Origin: Streptomyces beigongshangae | GTDB lineage: Bacteria > Actinomycetota > Actinomycetes > Streptomycetales > Streptomycetaceae | Length of the DNA stretch: 64,000 nt | Reading direction: 5' to 3' | Assembly (NCBI RefSeq): GCF_019710745.1 | Contig: NZ_JAHKJW010000014.1 | Coordinates: 115,962 to 179,961 of the forward strand | Part shown: in pieces, positions 48,592 through 57,378 of the stretch | Layout of the letters: each line of letters opens with the position of its first letter | Position numbering within the stretch: position 1 is the stretch's first letter | The notes under the pieces: generated by a model | Told to the model about the DNA's origin: nothing | Database searches by the model: none | Seen by the model: only the letters and a program-made list of their open reading frames with translations | Program-made: the position numbers and the translations under genes

Positions 48592-48911
48592 GGGCACACC
48601 CTCGCACAGGGGCGCCCGTCGGCGGTCCGCCCGCACCGGCGGCCCGGATGTGGCGCGGGTCACTGTGGTGCGTCCGGTGGTGCCTGTATGACGGAACCCG
48701 TCATCCGTGCTGACACCCGTGCTGTCACCCGTGCCGTCTTCCGTTGAGCGCGGAGCGCGCGGGAGCCGTATCGAACACCGGGGCCCCCGCGGGGGCTTCC
48801 AGCGGCGCGGGCCGGGACCCGGCCGTCCCGGGAGGGCGGCCTTCGGTGCCGGTCGGTACGCACGGAGCCGGCGAGGCACGTCGCCGGAACGGACCCGGAG
48901 GTACGAACGTA
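48592..48911. other. Gene-free divergent region with short repeats
   Basis: These 320 bases lie between the divergent TPR and lipoprotein genes. Apart from a 12-base tandem repeat at 48704-48739 I see only GC-rich sequence. An AGGTACGAACGTA stretch precedes the lipoprotein ATG, with GGAGG at 48898-48902 as its ribosome site. Promoter elements are not obvious. Confidence 0.6.
48704..48739. repeat. 12-bp tandem repeat, three units
   Basis: TCCGTGCTGACA (48704-48715), CCCGTGCTGTCA (48716-48727) and CCCGTGCCGTCT (48728-48739) are adjacent imperfect units. The array lies between the divergent TPR and lipoprotein genes. Confidence 0.65.
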
Positions 48912-49367
48912 ATGAGTTGGACGCGCAAGAGGCTCGCGGCCGCCACGGCCGGGGCTGCCGTGGCACTCCTGGCGGTGACCGGCTGCGGCTCCGGGGACGA
49001 GGGGGAGAAGGTCCCCGAGACCGCGACCGGGAGCCTGGAGCACATCGCGAGCGAGGCGGGCTGCGACCCGGACATGCAGACGGACGCGGACACGATCCGC
49101 CAGGCCATCTGCAAGAGCTCCGGCGGCAGGTACGTCCTCGCGACGTTCGCCACCGACCGGGGCCAGGCCGAGTGGCTGACCGGGGCGAAGGACTACGGCG
49201 GCTACTACCTCGTCGGCCGCAAGTGGGTGGCCGTCGGTGAGAAGAAGACGGTCACGGCGCTGCGCGGCCGGCTCGGCGGGACCATGGAGGAGGGCTCCGA
49301 GCACATGAACCCCGGCGGCAGCCACAACAACGGCACGCACGGCGGGGGCGGCGGCCACGACGGCTGA
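48912..49367 (+). CDS. Small secreted lipoprotein of unknown function
   Basis: This encodes 151 residues. The lipobox LAVTGC places the acylated Cys at residue 25 after RKRLAAATAGAAVALLAVTG. The mature domain has two Cys (EAGCDPDMQ and AICKSSGG), likely a disulfide, and the pattern ATFATDRGQAEWL...YLVGRKWVAVG, shared with small actinobacterial lipoproteins. The tail is Gly/His-rich (GGSHNNGTHGGGGGHDG), which may bind metal. A good GGAGG ribosome site lies upstream of the ATG at 48912; earlier in-frame ATGs lack a signal peptide. Confidence 0.8.
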   Translation: MSWTRKRLAAATAGAAVALLAVTGCGSGDEGEKVPETATGSLEHIASEAGCDPDMQTDADTIRQAICKSSGGRYVLATFATDRGQAEWLTGAKDYGGYYLVGRKWVAVGEKKTVTALRGRLGGTMEEGSEHMNPGGSHNNGTHGGGGGHDG

Positions 49368-49438
49368 CCCGGGAGAACGGAACCGAGAGGGCGGGACCGG
49401 GGGACGGAACAGAGAGAACGGAACCGGGGAAACGGAAA

Positions 49439-49464
49439 CCGGCGGTGGGAATTCCCACCGCCGG
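49439..49464. terminator. 26-bp perfect palindromic terminator
   Basis: CCGGCGGTGGGAA-TTCCCACCGCCGG is perfect and is followed by CTTCTT, so it would stop the lipoprotein gene and, in the other direction, the convergent DUF1996 gene. The bases just before it repeat GAGAACGGAACCG twice (about 49373 and 49412). Confidence 0.8.
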
Positions 49465-49494
49465 CTTCTTGTGCCTTACCGGTACTACTGGCTA

Positions 49495-51039
49495 CTACTG
49501 GCAGTCCTGACCGCTGTTGATGCAGTCCACCATCTCGTTCATCGTGTTCTCGTCGAAGAAGTTGATGAAGTCGTTGTGGTCGGTGATCGGCTTGTGCAGC
49601 TGGTCCGGGAAGGAGTCCACCGCGAAGGCGTTCCGGACCTGCCCGTTCTGGATCTGCGGGGCGTCGACGTCGTAGACCAGGCGGACCTGGAGCTGCGGGA
49701 TGGCCTGGAAGCCGTTGGCGCAGGTGCCGTCCGCCTGGACGAACGCCACGTGCGTGCGGTGGTTGGCGCTGTCGATGTTCTGGCCGTCCCAGCAGCTCTG
49801 GAAGTTGGCCGTCCGCACCACGGAGCTGCCCTCGGGGCAGATCGGGTACTTGTCCGTCAGCTGGCGGTCCTCGAAGCCGGTGCAGCTCCAGTTCGTGTTG
49901 GCGTTGTTGAGGCCGTTCACGAAGGACTTGGCGTCACCGGTGATGATGCGCAGGGCGGTCGGCATCGCGACGACATCGCTCGTCTTGTTGCCGACGAACT
50001 TCAGCTGGGCCTCGCTGACCTGGAGGATCTTGCCGACGTTGCCGTCCTGGCCGCCACCGGCGGCGTTCGCGTCGATGTCGTCCGAGCCGTCCTGCACGCG
50101 CAGCACCGGCCAGAAGTACGACGACTTGTCACCCTGGTTCTCGCAGGTGGTGTCCGCCGCCGCCAGGGCCTCGTCGCTCGCGAACGCGTCGTTGTCCTGG
50201 TTGCCGACGTAGTCGTGCTGGTGCTGCGCGCCGTTGCTGACGCCCGGGGCGACGATCACGTTGTCCGAGTTGCGGTTCTCGTTCTCGTTGGTGCCGCAGC
50301 TCGTGGTGAAGGTGCCGGTGGAACCGGTGTCGCCGTTCGCCGGGAGCCCGTTGGCCCCCACGCCCTTGGCGCCGCCGTTCGGCTGGACGGTGGTGATGTC
50401 CTGGAAGTCGGCTGCCACGGGCCCGTTCTGGGCCTGGCCGCCGTTGCCTCCGTCGCCGCCCTGGCCGCCGTTGCCGCCCTGGCCGCCGTTGTTCCCGCCG
50501 TTGTTGCCCTGGCCGCCGTTGTTCCCGCCTTGGCCGCCGTTGTTGCCCTGGCCCCCTCCGGCGGGCGGGTTGGCCGGCACGCCCTGGCATCCGGCGAGAT
50601 TGCCGGGACGCTTCGGACCCTTGCCGCCCGCCCGCTTGATGTTGATGCTGATGCGCTCGATCGTGGCCACGCGCTTGGACTTCAGCGGACCGAGGATGGC
50701 GTTGTTGACGTAAGAAGGGTCTCCCGCCTGGGCCCGGCGGGTCTCCGCGAGGCGCTTGTACGCCTCCGTGACCTGCTGGTCCAGCGTGGCCAGCTCCCTG
50801 TCGACACCGGCGCGTGCGCGCCTGGGCACGGAGGTCAGCTTCTGGCCGACGTCCGGGCATTTGATCGTGGCCACCGAGGCGGCCGTCGTCTGCGCGTTCC
50901 GCGTCGAGGTCTTGCCCTCGCCCGCAGAAGCGTAGATGTTGGCCGCCAGCAGACCGCCGCCACCCAGCGCGAGAGCCGCCGATGCGGCTATCGCCCGGTT
51001 GGCGAGCGTGGAGCGGCGTTTTCGGTTCGTGCGTCCCAT
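49495..51039 (-). CDS. Secreted DUF1996 protein with Gly-Asn-Gln-rich linker
   Basis: This encodes 514 residues from the ATG at 51039, with AGAGGAG seven bases upstream. The signal peptide is [20 protein letters not shown] after a basic start. Residues 50-170 are a charged helical segment. A low-complexity stretch (about 172-215) repeats [12 protein letters not shown]. The rest is DUF1996-like: [60 protein letters not shown] KYPICPEGS and [11 protein letters not shown]. The family function is unknown; the His/Asp-rich core suggests polysaccharide or metal binding at the cell surface. It lies next to a two-component system on the same strand. Confidence 0.78.
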   Translation of the reverse strand: MGRTNRKRRSTLANRAIAASAALALGGGGLLAANIYASAGEGKTSTRNAQTTAASVATIKCPDVGQKLTSVPRRARAGVDRELATLDQQVTEAYKRLAETRRAQAGDPSYVNNAILGPLKSKRVATIERISINIKRAGGKGPKRPGNLAGCQGVPANPPAGGGQGNNGGQGGNNGGQGNNGGNNGGQGGNGGQGGDGGNGGQAQNGPVAADFQDITTVQPNGGAKGVGANGLPANGDTGSTGTFTTSCGTNENENRNSDNVIVAPGVSNGAQHQHDYVGNQDNDAFASDEALAAADTTCENQGDKSSYFWPVLRVQDGSDDIDANAAGGGQDGNVGKILQVSEAQLKFVGNKTSDVVAMPTALRIITGDAKSFVNGLNNANTNWSCTGFEDRQLTDKYPICPEGSSVVRTANFQSCWDGQNIDSANHRTHVAFVQADGTCANGFQAIPQLQVRLVYDVDAPQIQNGQVRNAFAVDSFPDQLHKPITDHNDFINFFDENTMNEMVDCINSGQDCQ

Positions 51040-51264
51040 GGAACTCCTCTGGCTTCCTTGCGGGGGCATCGAGGCGCCCGACAGGAGGTGAAGCGGCTCC
51101 GTTCAGTACGGAGGAGGTTCCCGGGGCGTTCAGAAGCCCCGGAAATTAACAGGAGTTCCATGGCGCAATCCCGGCGCAAGGGGATCAGAAGCCCCTAGAA
51201 CAACGGCAGTAGAGATGTGGTTGTCGAATTGCGGTCGGCGGGGGCGGAGTGCTTTCGGGGCCTT

Positions 51265-51918
51265 TCAGCGGCCGTGGTCCAAATAGGCGAGAACGGCCAG
51301 GACGCGACGGTTGTCGTCGTCCGAGACGTCCAGGGTGAGCTTCGCGAAGATGTTGGACGTGTGCTTGGCGATCGCCCGCTCCGTGACCACGAGCTGGCCC
51401 GCGATCGCCGCATTCGATCTGCCCTGCGCCATCAGTTCCAAAACCTCCAGTTCGCGGGGGGTCAGCCGGCCCAGTGGCCGGTCGTCGGCCTGCCGTCGCG
51501 ACAGCAACTGCTGGATGACCTGCGGATCCATCACCGTGCCGCCCGCCGCCACCCGGCGCACCGCGTCGATGAACTGCTCGGCGTCGAACACCCGGTCCTT
51601 GAGCAGATATCCGATTCCGCCGACCCCGTCGGCGAGCAGCTCCCGCGCGTACAACTGCTCGACGTGCTGCGACAGCACGAGCACCGGCAGCCCGGGCCTG
51701 GCCCGGCGGGCCTCCAGCGCGCACTGCAGCCCCTCGTCGGTGTGCGAGGGCGGCAGGCGTACGTCCACCACGGCGACGTCCGGCGCCTCCTCGGCCAGCG
51801 CCCGGGTCAGTTCGGGACCGGTCTCGACGGCGGCGGCTATCTCGAAGCCGAACGCCTCCAGCATCCGGACCAGGCCGTCACGCAGCAGGAACAGGTCTTC
51901 GGCTAGAACAACTCGCAA
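51265..51918 (-). CDS. NarL/LuxR-type response regulator
   Basis: This encodes 217 residues from a TTG at 51918, preceded by GGAG five bases away inside the kinase gene; it overlaps that gene by 16 bases, so the two are translated together. The receiver has LAEDLFLLRDG and phospho-acceptor Asp in VAVVDVRLPP (about residue 52). The C-terminal HTH is LTPRELEVLELMAQGRSNAA followed by IAGQLVVTERAIAKHTSNIF. It works with the kinase at 51903-53195. The targets are unknown. Confidence 0.93.
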   Translation of the reverse strand: MRVVLAEDLFLLRDGLVRMLEAFGFEIAAAVETGPELTRALAEEAPDVAVVDVRLPPSHTDEGLQCALEARRARPGLPVLVLSQHVEQLYARELLADGVGGIGYLLKDRVFDAEQFIDAVRRVAAGGTVMDPQVIQQLLSRRQADDRPLGRLTPRELEVLELMAQGRSNAAIAGQLVVTERAIAKHTSNIFAKLTLDVSDDDNRRVLAVLAYLDHGR

Positions 51919-53195
51919 GGAATCTCCATGGTCACCATGGTGGGGCCGCCCACGGGGCTGTCGACGGCCAGGACGCCGTCGAATGTACCGAGTCTCCGTG
52001 CGACGCCTGAGAGTCCCGTCCCCGCGCCGACGACGGCGCCTCCGCAGCCGTCGTCGATGACGGCGATCCGCAGCACGCCGCCGGGCTCCGCGGTGTGGTG
52101 CAGGTCGATCCAGACGCGCCCGGCACCCGAGTGCTTCACCGCGTTGGTGAGGACCTCGCTGACGGCGAAGTAGGCCGCGGACTCCAGCGGCGCCCCGAGC
52201 CGGCCGGTCAGCGTCACGTCGAACTCGACGGGGAGCGGCATCCGCAGGGCCAGCGCCCGTACGGCGTCCGCGAGTCCGCGCTCCGCCAGCACCGGGGGAT
52301 GGATGCCGCGCACCAGGTCGCGCAGCTCGGTCAGCGCCTCGGCGGAGGACCTGCGGGCCTGCGCGATCAGCTCCCTGGCCTTCGCCGGGTCCTTCTCCAC
52401 CAGGGCCTCGATGGTGCCGAGGTCCATGCCCATCGCGACCAGCCGGGCCTGGGCGCCGTCGTGCAGGTCCCGCTCGATCCGGCGCAGTTCGGCCGCCGAG
52501 GTGTCGACCGCGTCACGCCGTGTCGCGGTCAGGACGCGGACCCGCTCGGCGAGTTCGCCCTGGCCGGACGAGAGGACGGACCGGACCAGCAGGAAGTGGG
52601 CGCGCAGGAGAACGGGGGAGGCGTAGACGCCGCCGATGAGCAGGACCGTGCCCAGGGCGCCCGCGCCGAGGGCGCTGAGCTGCCCTTCGATCGGCACGAA
52701 GCCGTACCACCACCCGATGCTCGTACCGTCGGTGAAGGCCCGCCACAGACCGGCGGCGAGGGCGAGCCCTTCGAGGGGGTAGACGAGCAGCGCGGCCGAC
52801 AGCAGCGCGATGAAGAAGCCGGCCGTCATGTCGACGGGGAGCCACAGCAGATCGCGCCGGACCGCCGGGTCGCCGAGCAGGTGGAGGCACCGCTTCCACG
52901 GGTTGGCGCCCTCCGGGACCGGCCGGTACGAGGACGGGATCCGCACCCCGCCCCACTGCGCGGCCCACAGACGCCGCCGGTCCGCGAAGCCGCGTACGGC
53001 AGCCAGCACCCACGGTGTCGTGACGATGCCTATGCCCAGGGGCACGAGGACGAGGGACACGACGGACAGCACGAAGAGGAGGACCGACCCGGCCAGCGAC
53101 ACGACGGTCAGGAAGAGGGCCTGCGCCCCGACGCGTACCGCGTTGCGCAGTCTGCCGCCCGTCCTGCCGTGCCCGCTGTCCCCGTTGCTGTTCAT
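51903..53195 (-). CDS. NarL-family sensor histidine kinase
   Basis: This encodes 430 residues from the ATG at 53195. Four or more membrane spans (about 28-70, 118-145, 172-215) form a sensor of the kind annotated 'putative sensor' in Streptomyces, without a large outer domain. The HisKA_3 phospho-acceptor is His in RIERDLHDGAQARLVAMG (about residue 263). The ATPase has VLTNAVKHSGAG (N box) and DDGCGGAVVGAGTGLSGV (G boxes). It is paired with the NarL-type regulator downstream, overlapping by 16 bases. A 50-bp perfect palindrome precedes the gene. Confidence 0.93.
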   Translation of the reverse strand: MNSNGDSGHGRTGGRLRNAVRVGAQALFLTVVSLAGSVLLFVLSVVSLVLVPLGIGIVTTPWVLAAVRGFADRRRLWAAQWGGVRIPSSYRPVPEGANPWKRCLHLLGDPAVRRDLLWLPVDMTAGFFIALLSAALLVYPLEGLALAAGLWRAFTDGTSIGWWYGFVPIEGQLSALGAGALGTVLLIGGVYASPVLLRAHFLLVRSVLSSGQGELAERVRVLTATRRDAVDTSAAELRRIERDLHDGAQARLVAMGMDLGTIEALVEKDPAKARELIAQARRSSAEALTELRDLVRGIHPPVLAERGLADAVRALALRMPLPVEFDVTLTGRLGAPLESAAYFAVSEVLTNAVKHSGAGRVWIDLHHTAEPGGVLRIAVIDDGCGGAVVGAGTGLSGVARRLGTFDGVLAVDSPVGGPTMVTMEIPCELF

Positions 53196-53236
53196 GGTCC
53201 CAGTCTCGCCCAGTCGGCCGCCGTAGTCAGGGGGCC

Positions 53237-53286
53237 GACCCACCCGGTGGGGGGTGGTGCCGGCACCACCCCCCACCGGGTGGGTC
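53237..53286. promoter_or_regulatory. 50-bp perfect palindrome between kinase and epimerase genes
   Basis: The arms 53237-53261 and 53262-53286 are exact reverse complements with no loop (core GGTGGTGCCGGCACCACC). It lies 42 bases upstream of the kinase start and 20 bases after the end of the epimerase gene. It could end epimerase transcription or serve as an autoregulatory site for the two-component system. Confidence 0.85.
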
Positions 53287-53306
53287 CGGCCGCGCGGGCC
53301 CTTCGC

Positions 53307-54299
53307 TCAGCCGCGCAGGACCTTCTCCTCCAGGGCGGGGTCGAGTCCGGGGACGGGGCGGTCGGGGCGCTGCGGCGCGCTGCCGCCGATGTCCTGGAGC
53401 CAGTTCCAGGTGTCGGCCACCGTCTCGGAGACGGGACGGCACCGCAGGCCGTCCCGCAGCGCCTTCGACACGTCGGCCCCGTGCAGCGTGTGGTGCAGCT
53501 CGGAGTCCGGCGGCACCCACACGGGGAGCTGGAGCCAGGGCTCGATGCCGGCCGCCAGGATCGCCCCGGGAGCGGTCCACCGCAGTTCGGCCCGGCCGCC
53601 CGTGACCCGTGCGCACGCGTCGAGCAGCGTCCCCATGGTGGCGTGCCCCGGGGGACCGATCAGGTTGTACGCCCCGCTCGCCCCGTCCCGCGCGGCCCCG
53701 AGGACCCACTCGGCGAGGTCGCGCACGTCGATGTACTGGAGCGGCAGTTCCCGCGGGCCCGGCGCGAGCACGGGGCCGCCGCGGGCCGTACGGCCCAGCC
53801 ACCACGGCAGGCGTCCGATGTTCTCGTACGGGCCGAGGATCAGTCCGGCCCGCGCCAGCAGTGACCGGTTCCCGCCGAAGGCGTCCAGCACGGCCAGCTC
53901 GCCGCCGCGCTTGTCGCGCGCGTAGTCGCTCTGCGCGGCGCCGGGGGAGGCGTCCGCCACCAGCGGGCTGCTCTCGTCGTAGCCGGCCGGCTGGGGCCAC
54001 GCGTACACGGAGCAGCTCGACACGTACACGTACCGCCCGACGCGGTCCCGAAGCAGCCGCGCGGTGTCCCGCACCGCGCCGGGGGCGGCCGACCAGGTGT
54101 CGACCACCACGTCCCACCCGCCCCGCGCGAGGGCCGCGAGCCCGCCGGGCGCGGTGCGGTCGCCGTGCAGGACGCGCACTCCCGGGGGCGGGGCGTGCCG
54201 GCCGCGGTGGAAGACGGTCACCTCCCAGCCGCGGCCGAGCGCCGCCTCCACGACCGCGCGCCCCACGAACTCCGTACCGCCCAGCGTCAGAAGCCTCAT
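53307..54299 (-). CDS. NAD-dependent epimerase/dehydratase family protein
   Basis: This encodes 330 residues from the ATG at 54299. It has an N-terminal Rossmann motif, LTLGGTEFVGRAVVEAAL (GGT.FVG variant of GxxGxxG). The active-site-like stretch SSCSVYAWPQPAGYDESSPL is followed by AQSDYARDKRGGE, where Tyr and Lys fit the SDR Tyr-x3-Lys pattern (YARDK). It resembles the atypical 'NAD-dependent epimerase' proteins related to CSP41/mRNA-binding SDRs. The substrate is unknown. It is transcribed toward the kinase gene. Confidence 0.87.
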   Translation of the reverse strand: MRLLTLGGTEFVGRAVVEAALGRGWEVTVFHRGRHAPPPGVRVLHGDRTAPGGLAALARGGWDVVVDTWSAAPGAVRDTARLLRDRVGRYVYVSSCSVYAWPQPAGYDESSPLVADASPGAAQSDYARDKRGGELAVLDAFGGNRSLLARAGLILGPYENIGRLPWWLGRTARGGPVLAPGPRELPLQYIDVRDLAEWVLGAARDGASGAYNLIGPPGHATMGTLLDACARVTGGRAELRWTAPGAILAAGIEPWLQLPVWVPPDSELHHTLHGADVSKALRDGLRCRPVSETVADTWNWLQDIGGSAPQRPDRPVPGLDPALEEKVLRG

Positions 54300-54389
54300 G
54301 GCGGAGACTCTGCCCCGGCCGGCCGTGCGGCGGAACGGAGTTCTGCCCACAGGCGAGTCGCCGGCGAGTCACGGGCGGGCCGCCGCGGG

Positions 54390-55010
54390 TCAGCCTCCCG
54401 TCGGCGGCGCGTACGTGTAGCCGACGCGGCGCACCGTGCGGATGGTGTTCCGGTGCTCGGCGCCGAGCTTGCGGCGCAGCCGGGCGACGTGGACGTCCAC
54501 GGTCCGCCCGTCGCCCACGTGCCCGTAGCCCCACACGGTGGTGACCAACTGGTCGCGGGTGTGCACCCGGTGGGGGTGCGCCACCAGGTGCGAGAGCAGC
54601 TCGAACTCCAGGTACGTGAGGTCGAGCGGCCGCCCGTCGACCGAGGCGGTCCGCCGGACCGGGTCGATCCGCACGGGGTGATCGCCGGATTCGCCGGACG
54701 CGCCGGACTCGTCTTCCGCGCCGGCCGGTCCGGACTCCGCCGGGTCCGTCTCCGGTACGGGGAGGAGCGGCAGCAGGGACGGCTGGTCGGCCGGCACGAG
54801 GACCAGGTACCCGATCATCGGCGGCCGGCCCGGCAGCGCGGGCAGGGTGTGCGGGGGAGCGGGCAGCCAGGTGGCGCCCGGCGGGAGGAGGCCGGCGACG
54901 TCGACCACCTCGTCCCGGTCGACGGCGCGCAGCCGGTGGCGGGCCGGACCGGTGGACGGGGCGGGGGAGGAGGCGGTGGCCACGGAGGAGAAGGGGCGGG
55001 TGTTCGCCAT
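54390..55010 (-). CDS. OmpR-type winged-helix regulator, GlnRII-like
   Basis: This encodes 206 residues from the ATG at 55010. The C-terminal winged helix is standard OmpR/PhoB: LDLTYLEFELLSHLVAHPHR, TRDQLVTTVWGYGHVGDGRT, VDVHVARLRRKLG and RTVRRVGYTYA. The first 110 residues do not form a receiver: no acidic pocket or phospho-Asp/Lys pattern is visible, and they include a Pro/Glu-rich stretch. Its place just past glnII matches S. coelicolor GlnRII (SCO2213), a regulator that binds glnA and glnII promoters alongside GlnR. I infer the same identity, from memory of that locus. Confidence 0.7.
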   Translation of the reverse strand: MANTRPFSSVATASSPAPSTGPARHRLRAVDRDEVVDVAGLLPPGATWLPAPPHTLPALPGRPPMIGYLVLVPADQPSLLPLLPVPETDPAESGPAGAEDESGASGESGDHPVRIDPVRRTASVDGRPLDLTYLEFELLSHLVAHPHRVHTRDQLVTTVWGYGHVGDGRTVDVHVARLRRKLGAEHRNTIRTVRRVGYTYAPPTGG

Positions 55011-55354
55011 GGGGGTCAGCTCTTTTCGCGCGAGAGGCCGTCGGAGGACGTACACGTGCGCGCGGGCCGAAGGCCGTGGTACGGCTTTAGAGGGCCGGCG
55101 CGTTCGTCGCGCGACAACACACCCGGTCGAAGTCGTGGTGCTGACGGGAAGGCCAGAAGGGCTCCAGGTCGTGACGACCCGTGACGACGCGCTTCCGGAG
55201 GCTGGCCATGCCCCCATTGAAGCAGACCGGGGCCGCTGAGAGCAGCCTCCTCTCACGCTGCGGACACCGCGGCCCCTCCGGGGGCGCGGGGAACCGCGCG
55301 ATCGGACCCCACCGGGCCGCGCACGTCCCCGACGCCCTTCCGGCAACAGCGCTC
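55011..55354. other. Region upstream of the GlnRII-like gene with repeat
   Basis: These 344 bases run from the GlnRII-like start to the end of glnII. Besides the dispersed repeat core at 55284-55300 I see no gene. A GAAAAGAGCTGACCCCC stretch supplies a modest ribosome site before the regulator ATG on the minus strand. Confidence 0.6.
55284..55300 (+). repeat. Dispersed repeat core copy after glnII
   Basis: GCGCGGGGAACCGCGCG, with CGGCCCCTCCGGGGGC before it and ATCGGACCCCACCGGGCC after it, is a full short-form copy. It lies downstream of glnII and is a likely terminator for it. Confidence 0.8.
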
Positions 55355-56383
55355 TCAGACCTGCCCGGCCTTCTCCAGGGCGGAACAGCACGTGTCCACG
55401 ATCAGCCGCGTCACCACGTAGGGGTCGACGTTGGCGTTGGGCCGCCGGTCCTCGATGTACCCCTTGCCGTCCTTCTCGACCTGCCACGGGATGCGGACCG
55501 AGGCACCGCGGTCGGACACCCCGTACGAGTACTCGTTCCACGGCGCGGTCTCGTGCAGTCCCGTCAGCCGGTCGTCGATGCCCGCGCCGTAGTTCTTGAC
55601 GTGGTCGAGCGGCTTCGAGCCCTCGCCCAGCGACTCGCACGCGGTGATGATCGCGTCGTACCCCTCGCGCATCGCCCTCGTGGAGAAGTTGGTGTGCGCG
55701 CCGGCGCCGTTCCAGTCGCCCTTCACGGGCTTGGGGTCCAGCGTCGCGGAGACGTCGAAGTCCTCGGCGGTGCGGTAGAGCAGCCAGCGGGCCACCCACA
55801 GGTGGTCGGAGACCTCCAGCGGGGGGACGGGGCCGACCTGGAACTCCCACTGGCCGGGCATGACCTCGGCGTTGATGCCGGAGATGGCGAGACCGGCCCT
55901 GAGGCAGTTGTCCAGGTGGGCCTCGACGACCCTGCGGCCGAAGATCTCGTCGGCGCCGACGCCGCAGTAGTAGCCGCCCTGCGGGGCCGGGAAGCCGCCC
56001 ACCGGGAAGCCGAGCGGGCGCTCGCCGTCGAAGAAGGTGTACTCCTGCTCGATGCCGAAGACCGGCTCCTGCGCGCCGAACCTCTCGGCGACCTCCCTGA
56101 GCGCGGCACGGGTGTTGGACTCGTGCGGTGTCATGTCGATGTTCAGGACCTCGCACAGGACGAGGACGTCGTCACCGCCGCGGATCGGGTCGGGGAAGGT
56201 GGCGACCGGCTTGAGCACGCGGTCCGAGGCGTGGCCCTCGGCCTGGTTCGTGGAGGACCCGTCGAAGCCCCATACCGGCAGCTCCGCGCCCTTCGCGTCA
56301 TCGGCGAGGATCTTGGTCTTCGAACGGAGCTTGGCCGTCGGCTCGGTGCCGTCGATCCAGATGTACTCAGCCTTGAAGGTCAC
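55355..56383 (-). CDS. glnII: Glutamine synthetase type II
   Basis: This encodes 342 residues of the eukaryote-like GSII family. Signatures: FKAEYIWIDGTEP start, WGFDGSSTNQAEG, FGIEQEYTFFDGERPLGFP, PGQWEFQVGP, NGAGAHTNFSTRAMR and GVSDRGASVRIPW, the last with the ATP-binding Arg. GSII has no adenylylation Tyr and is not controlled by GlnE. It uses ATP to join ammonia to glutamate and is the second, heat-labile GS of Streptomyces. The GTG at 56383 has a GAAGGAT ribosome site; an ATG three codons earlier is an alternative. A GlnR operator lies 100 bases upstream. Confidence 0.96.
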   Translation of the reverse strand: MTFKAEYIWIDGTEPTAKLRSKTKILADDAKGAELPVWGFDGSSTNQAEGHASDRVLKPVATFPDPIRGGDDVLVLCEVLNIDMTPHESNTRAALREVAERFGAQEPVFGIEQEYTFFDGERPLGFPVGGFPAPQGGYYCGVGADEIFGRRVVEAHLDNCLRAGLAISGINAEVMPGQWEFQVGPVPPLEVSDHLWVARWLLYRTAEDFDVSATLDPKPVKGDWNGAGAHTNFSTRAMREGYDAIITACESLGEGSKPLDHVKNYGAGIDDRLTGLHETAPWNEYSYGVSDRGASVRIPWQVEKDGKGYIEDRRPNANVDPYVVTRLIVDTCCSALEKAGQV

Positions 56384-56483
56384 GGGCCACATCCTTCGGG
56401 GTGGGTCTCTGAGCGCGGTGCGGGTGCCGCGGCGCTGCGGCACCGGGGCGCCGCGGAGGATGCCCGAAGCCTGTCAACGGGCG

Positions 56484-56521
56484 GTTTCCCGGCCGTTGCC
56501 CGGAGATGAACCCGGTGTTAC
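56484..56521 (-). promoter_or_regulatory. GlnR operator of glnII
   Basis: Read on the minus strand, GTAAC-n6-TTCAT-n6-GCAAC-n6-GAAAC gives four 5-mers at exact 11-bp spacing. This is the a1-b1-a2-b2 architecture of streptomycete GlnR boxes (gTnAc-n6-GaAAc twice). The b1 box is degenerate. It ends about 100 bases before the glnII start. Confidence 0.85.
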
Positions 56522-56589
56522 CCGGCGCCCCCGTGCCGCGGGCGCCCGCGGAGAGGACGGCGGGCGCCCGCGAGGGGGACGGTGGGCGT

Positions 56590-56632
56590 CCGCGGAGAGG
56601 ACGGGCGGCCCCGTTCGCCGTCCTCTCCGCGG
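56590..56632. terminator. Terminator after the DPBB-like secreted protein gene
   Basis: CCGCGGAGAGGACGG (56590-56604) and CCGTCCTCTCCGCGG (56618-56632) are perfect 15-base arms around a 13-base loop. The hairpin lies 20 bases past the stop of the gene at 56653. A second GCGGAGAGGACGG lies at about 56547 as a direct repeat of the left arm. Confidence 0.75.
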
Positions 56633-56652
56633 GACCGTCGTCCCGGGGCCGG

Positions 56653-57378
56653 TCAGCCGACCTTCTCGATGAGGGCCCGGCGGATCAGGAACTTCCCGGG
56701 CTCGCGGACCTGCTCGAACGCCGCGTTGTTCAGGAGCGCGCAGCTGCCGGAGACCGAGGTGACCTCCACGGTGGTGGACTTGTCGTTGTCCAGGTTGGTG
56801 ACCTTGAGCTTCGTACCGGCGGGGAACTGGTTGCTGGACGCCGCCGGGGCGCCCGCCTCGCCGGAGAGCGTGATCGTGGACCCGTTGCAGACCTGCCGGC
56901 CGGCCGCGGCGCCACCGCCCCCGGCGGCGGGCGCGGACGCCTCCTGCGACGGCTGCTGGGCGGGTGCGGACCCGGCGGGCGCCTCCGCCCCTGCTCCCGC
57001 TCCCGCCCCCGCTCCGGCGCCTGCTCCCGCTCCTGCCCCGGCGCCCTCTCCCACGGTCGCGTCGGACTCGCCGACCTCGCAACCGGACGCCTTCTGCTGC
57101 ACCTTGATCTGGGCGATGACCGCCTCCCGGTTGGCGATCCGCGCCTGCGACTGCGCGTCCGGGTTGCTGCGCTGTCCCTCGATGAACCTCTCGTTGTTGC
57201 CGAGCGCCGTGGCCAGCCCGGAGCAGACCACCGAGGACTGCGCGTTCTGGACCGCGGGCGCGCCGGGCGCCGCGTTCGACGTGGCGGCCAGGGCGAAGGC
57301 CCCGCCGCCGGCCACCGCGGCGGCGCTCACCAGCAGGGCGATCTTCTTCTTCGGGCCGGGAGTTCTCCTGCGCGACAT
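56653..57378 (-). CDS. Secreted protein with C-terminal DPBB-like domain
   Basis: This encodes 241 residues from the ATG at 57378, with AGGAG seven bases upstream. Signal peptide: KKKIALLVSAAAVAGGGAFA with cut near SNAAPG. Residues 35-100 are helical with Cys pair (VVCSGLATAL, ASGCEVGES). A repeated Gly-Ala/Ala-Gly tract (about 112-132) forms a flexible linker. The last 80 residues (VCNGSTITL, AGTKLKVTNLDNDKSTTVEV, SGSCALLNNAAFEQV) resemble a double-psi beta-barrel as in RlpA/expansin proteins, but I cannot confirm a catalytic Asp. It probably acts in the cell wall. It lies just upstream of glnII with no clear link. Confidence 0.72.
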   Translation of the reverse strand: MSRRRTPGPKKKIALLVSAAAVAGGGAFALAATSNAAPGAPAVQNAQSSVVCSGLATALGNNERFIEGQRSNPDAQSQARIANREAVIAQIKVQQKASGCEVGESDATVGEGAGAGAGAGAGAGAGAGAGAEAPAGSAPAQQPSQEASAPAAGGGGAAAGRQVCNGSTITLSGEAGAPAASSNQFPAGTKLKVTNLDNDKSTTVEVTSVSGSCALLNNAAFEQVREPGKFLIRRALIEKVG

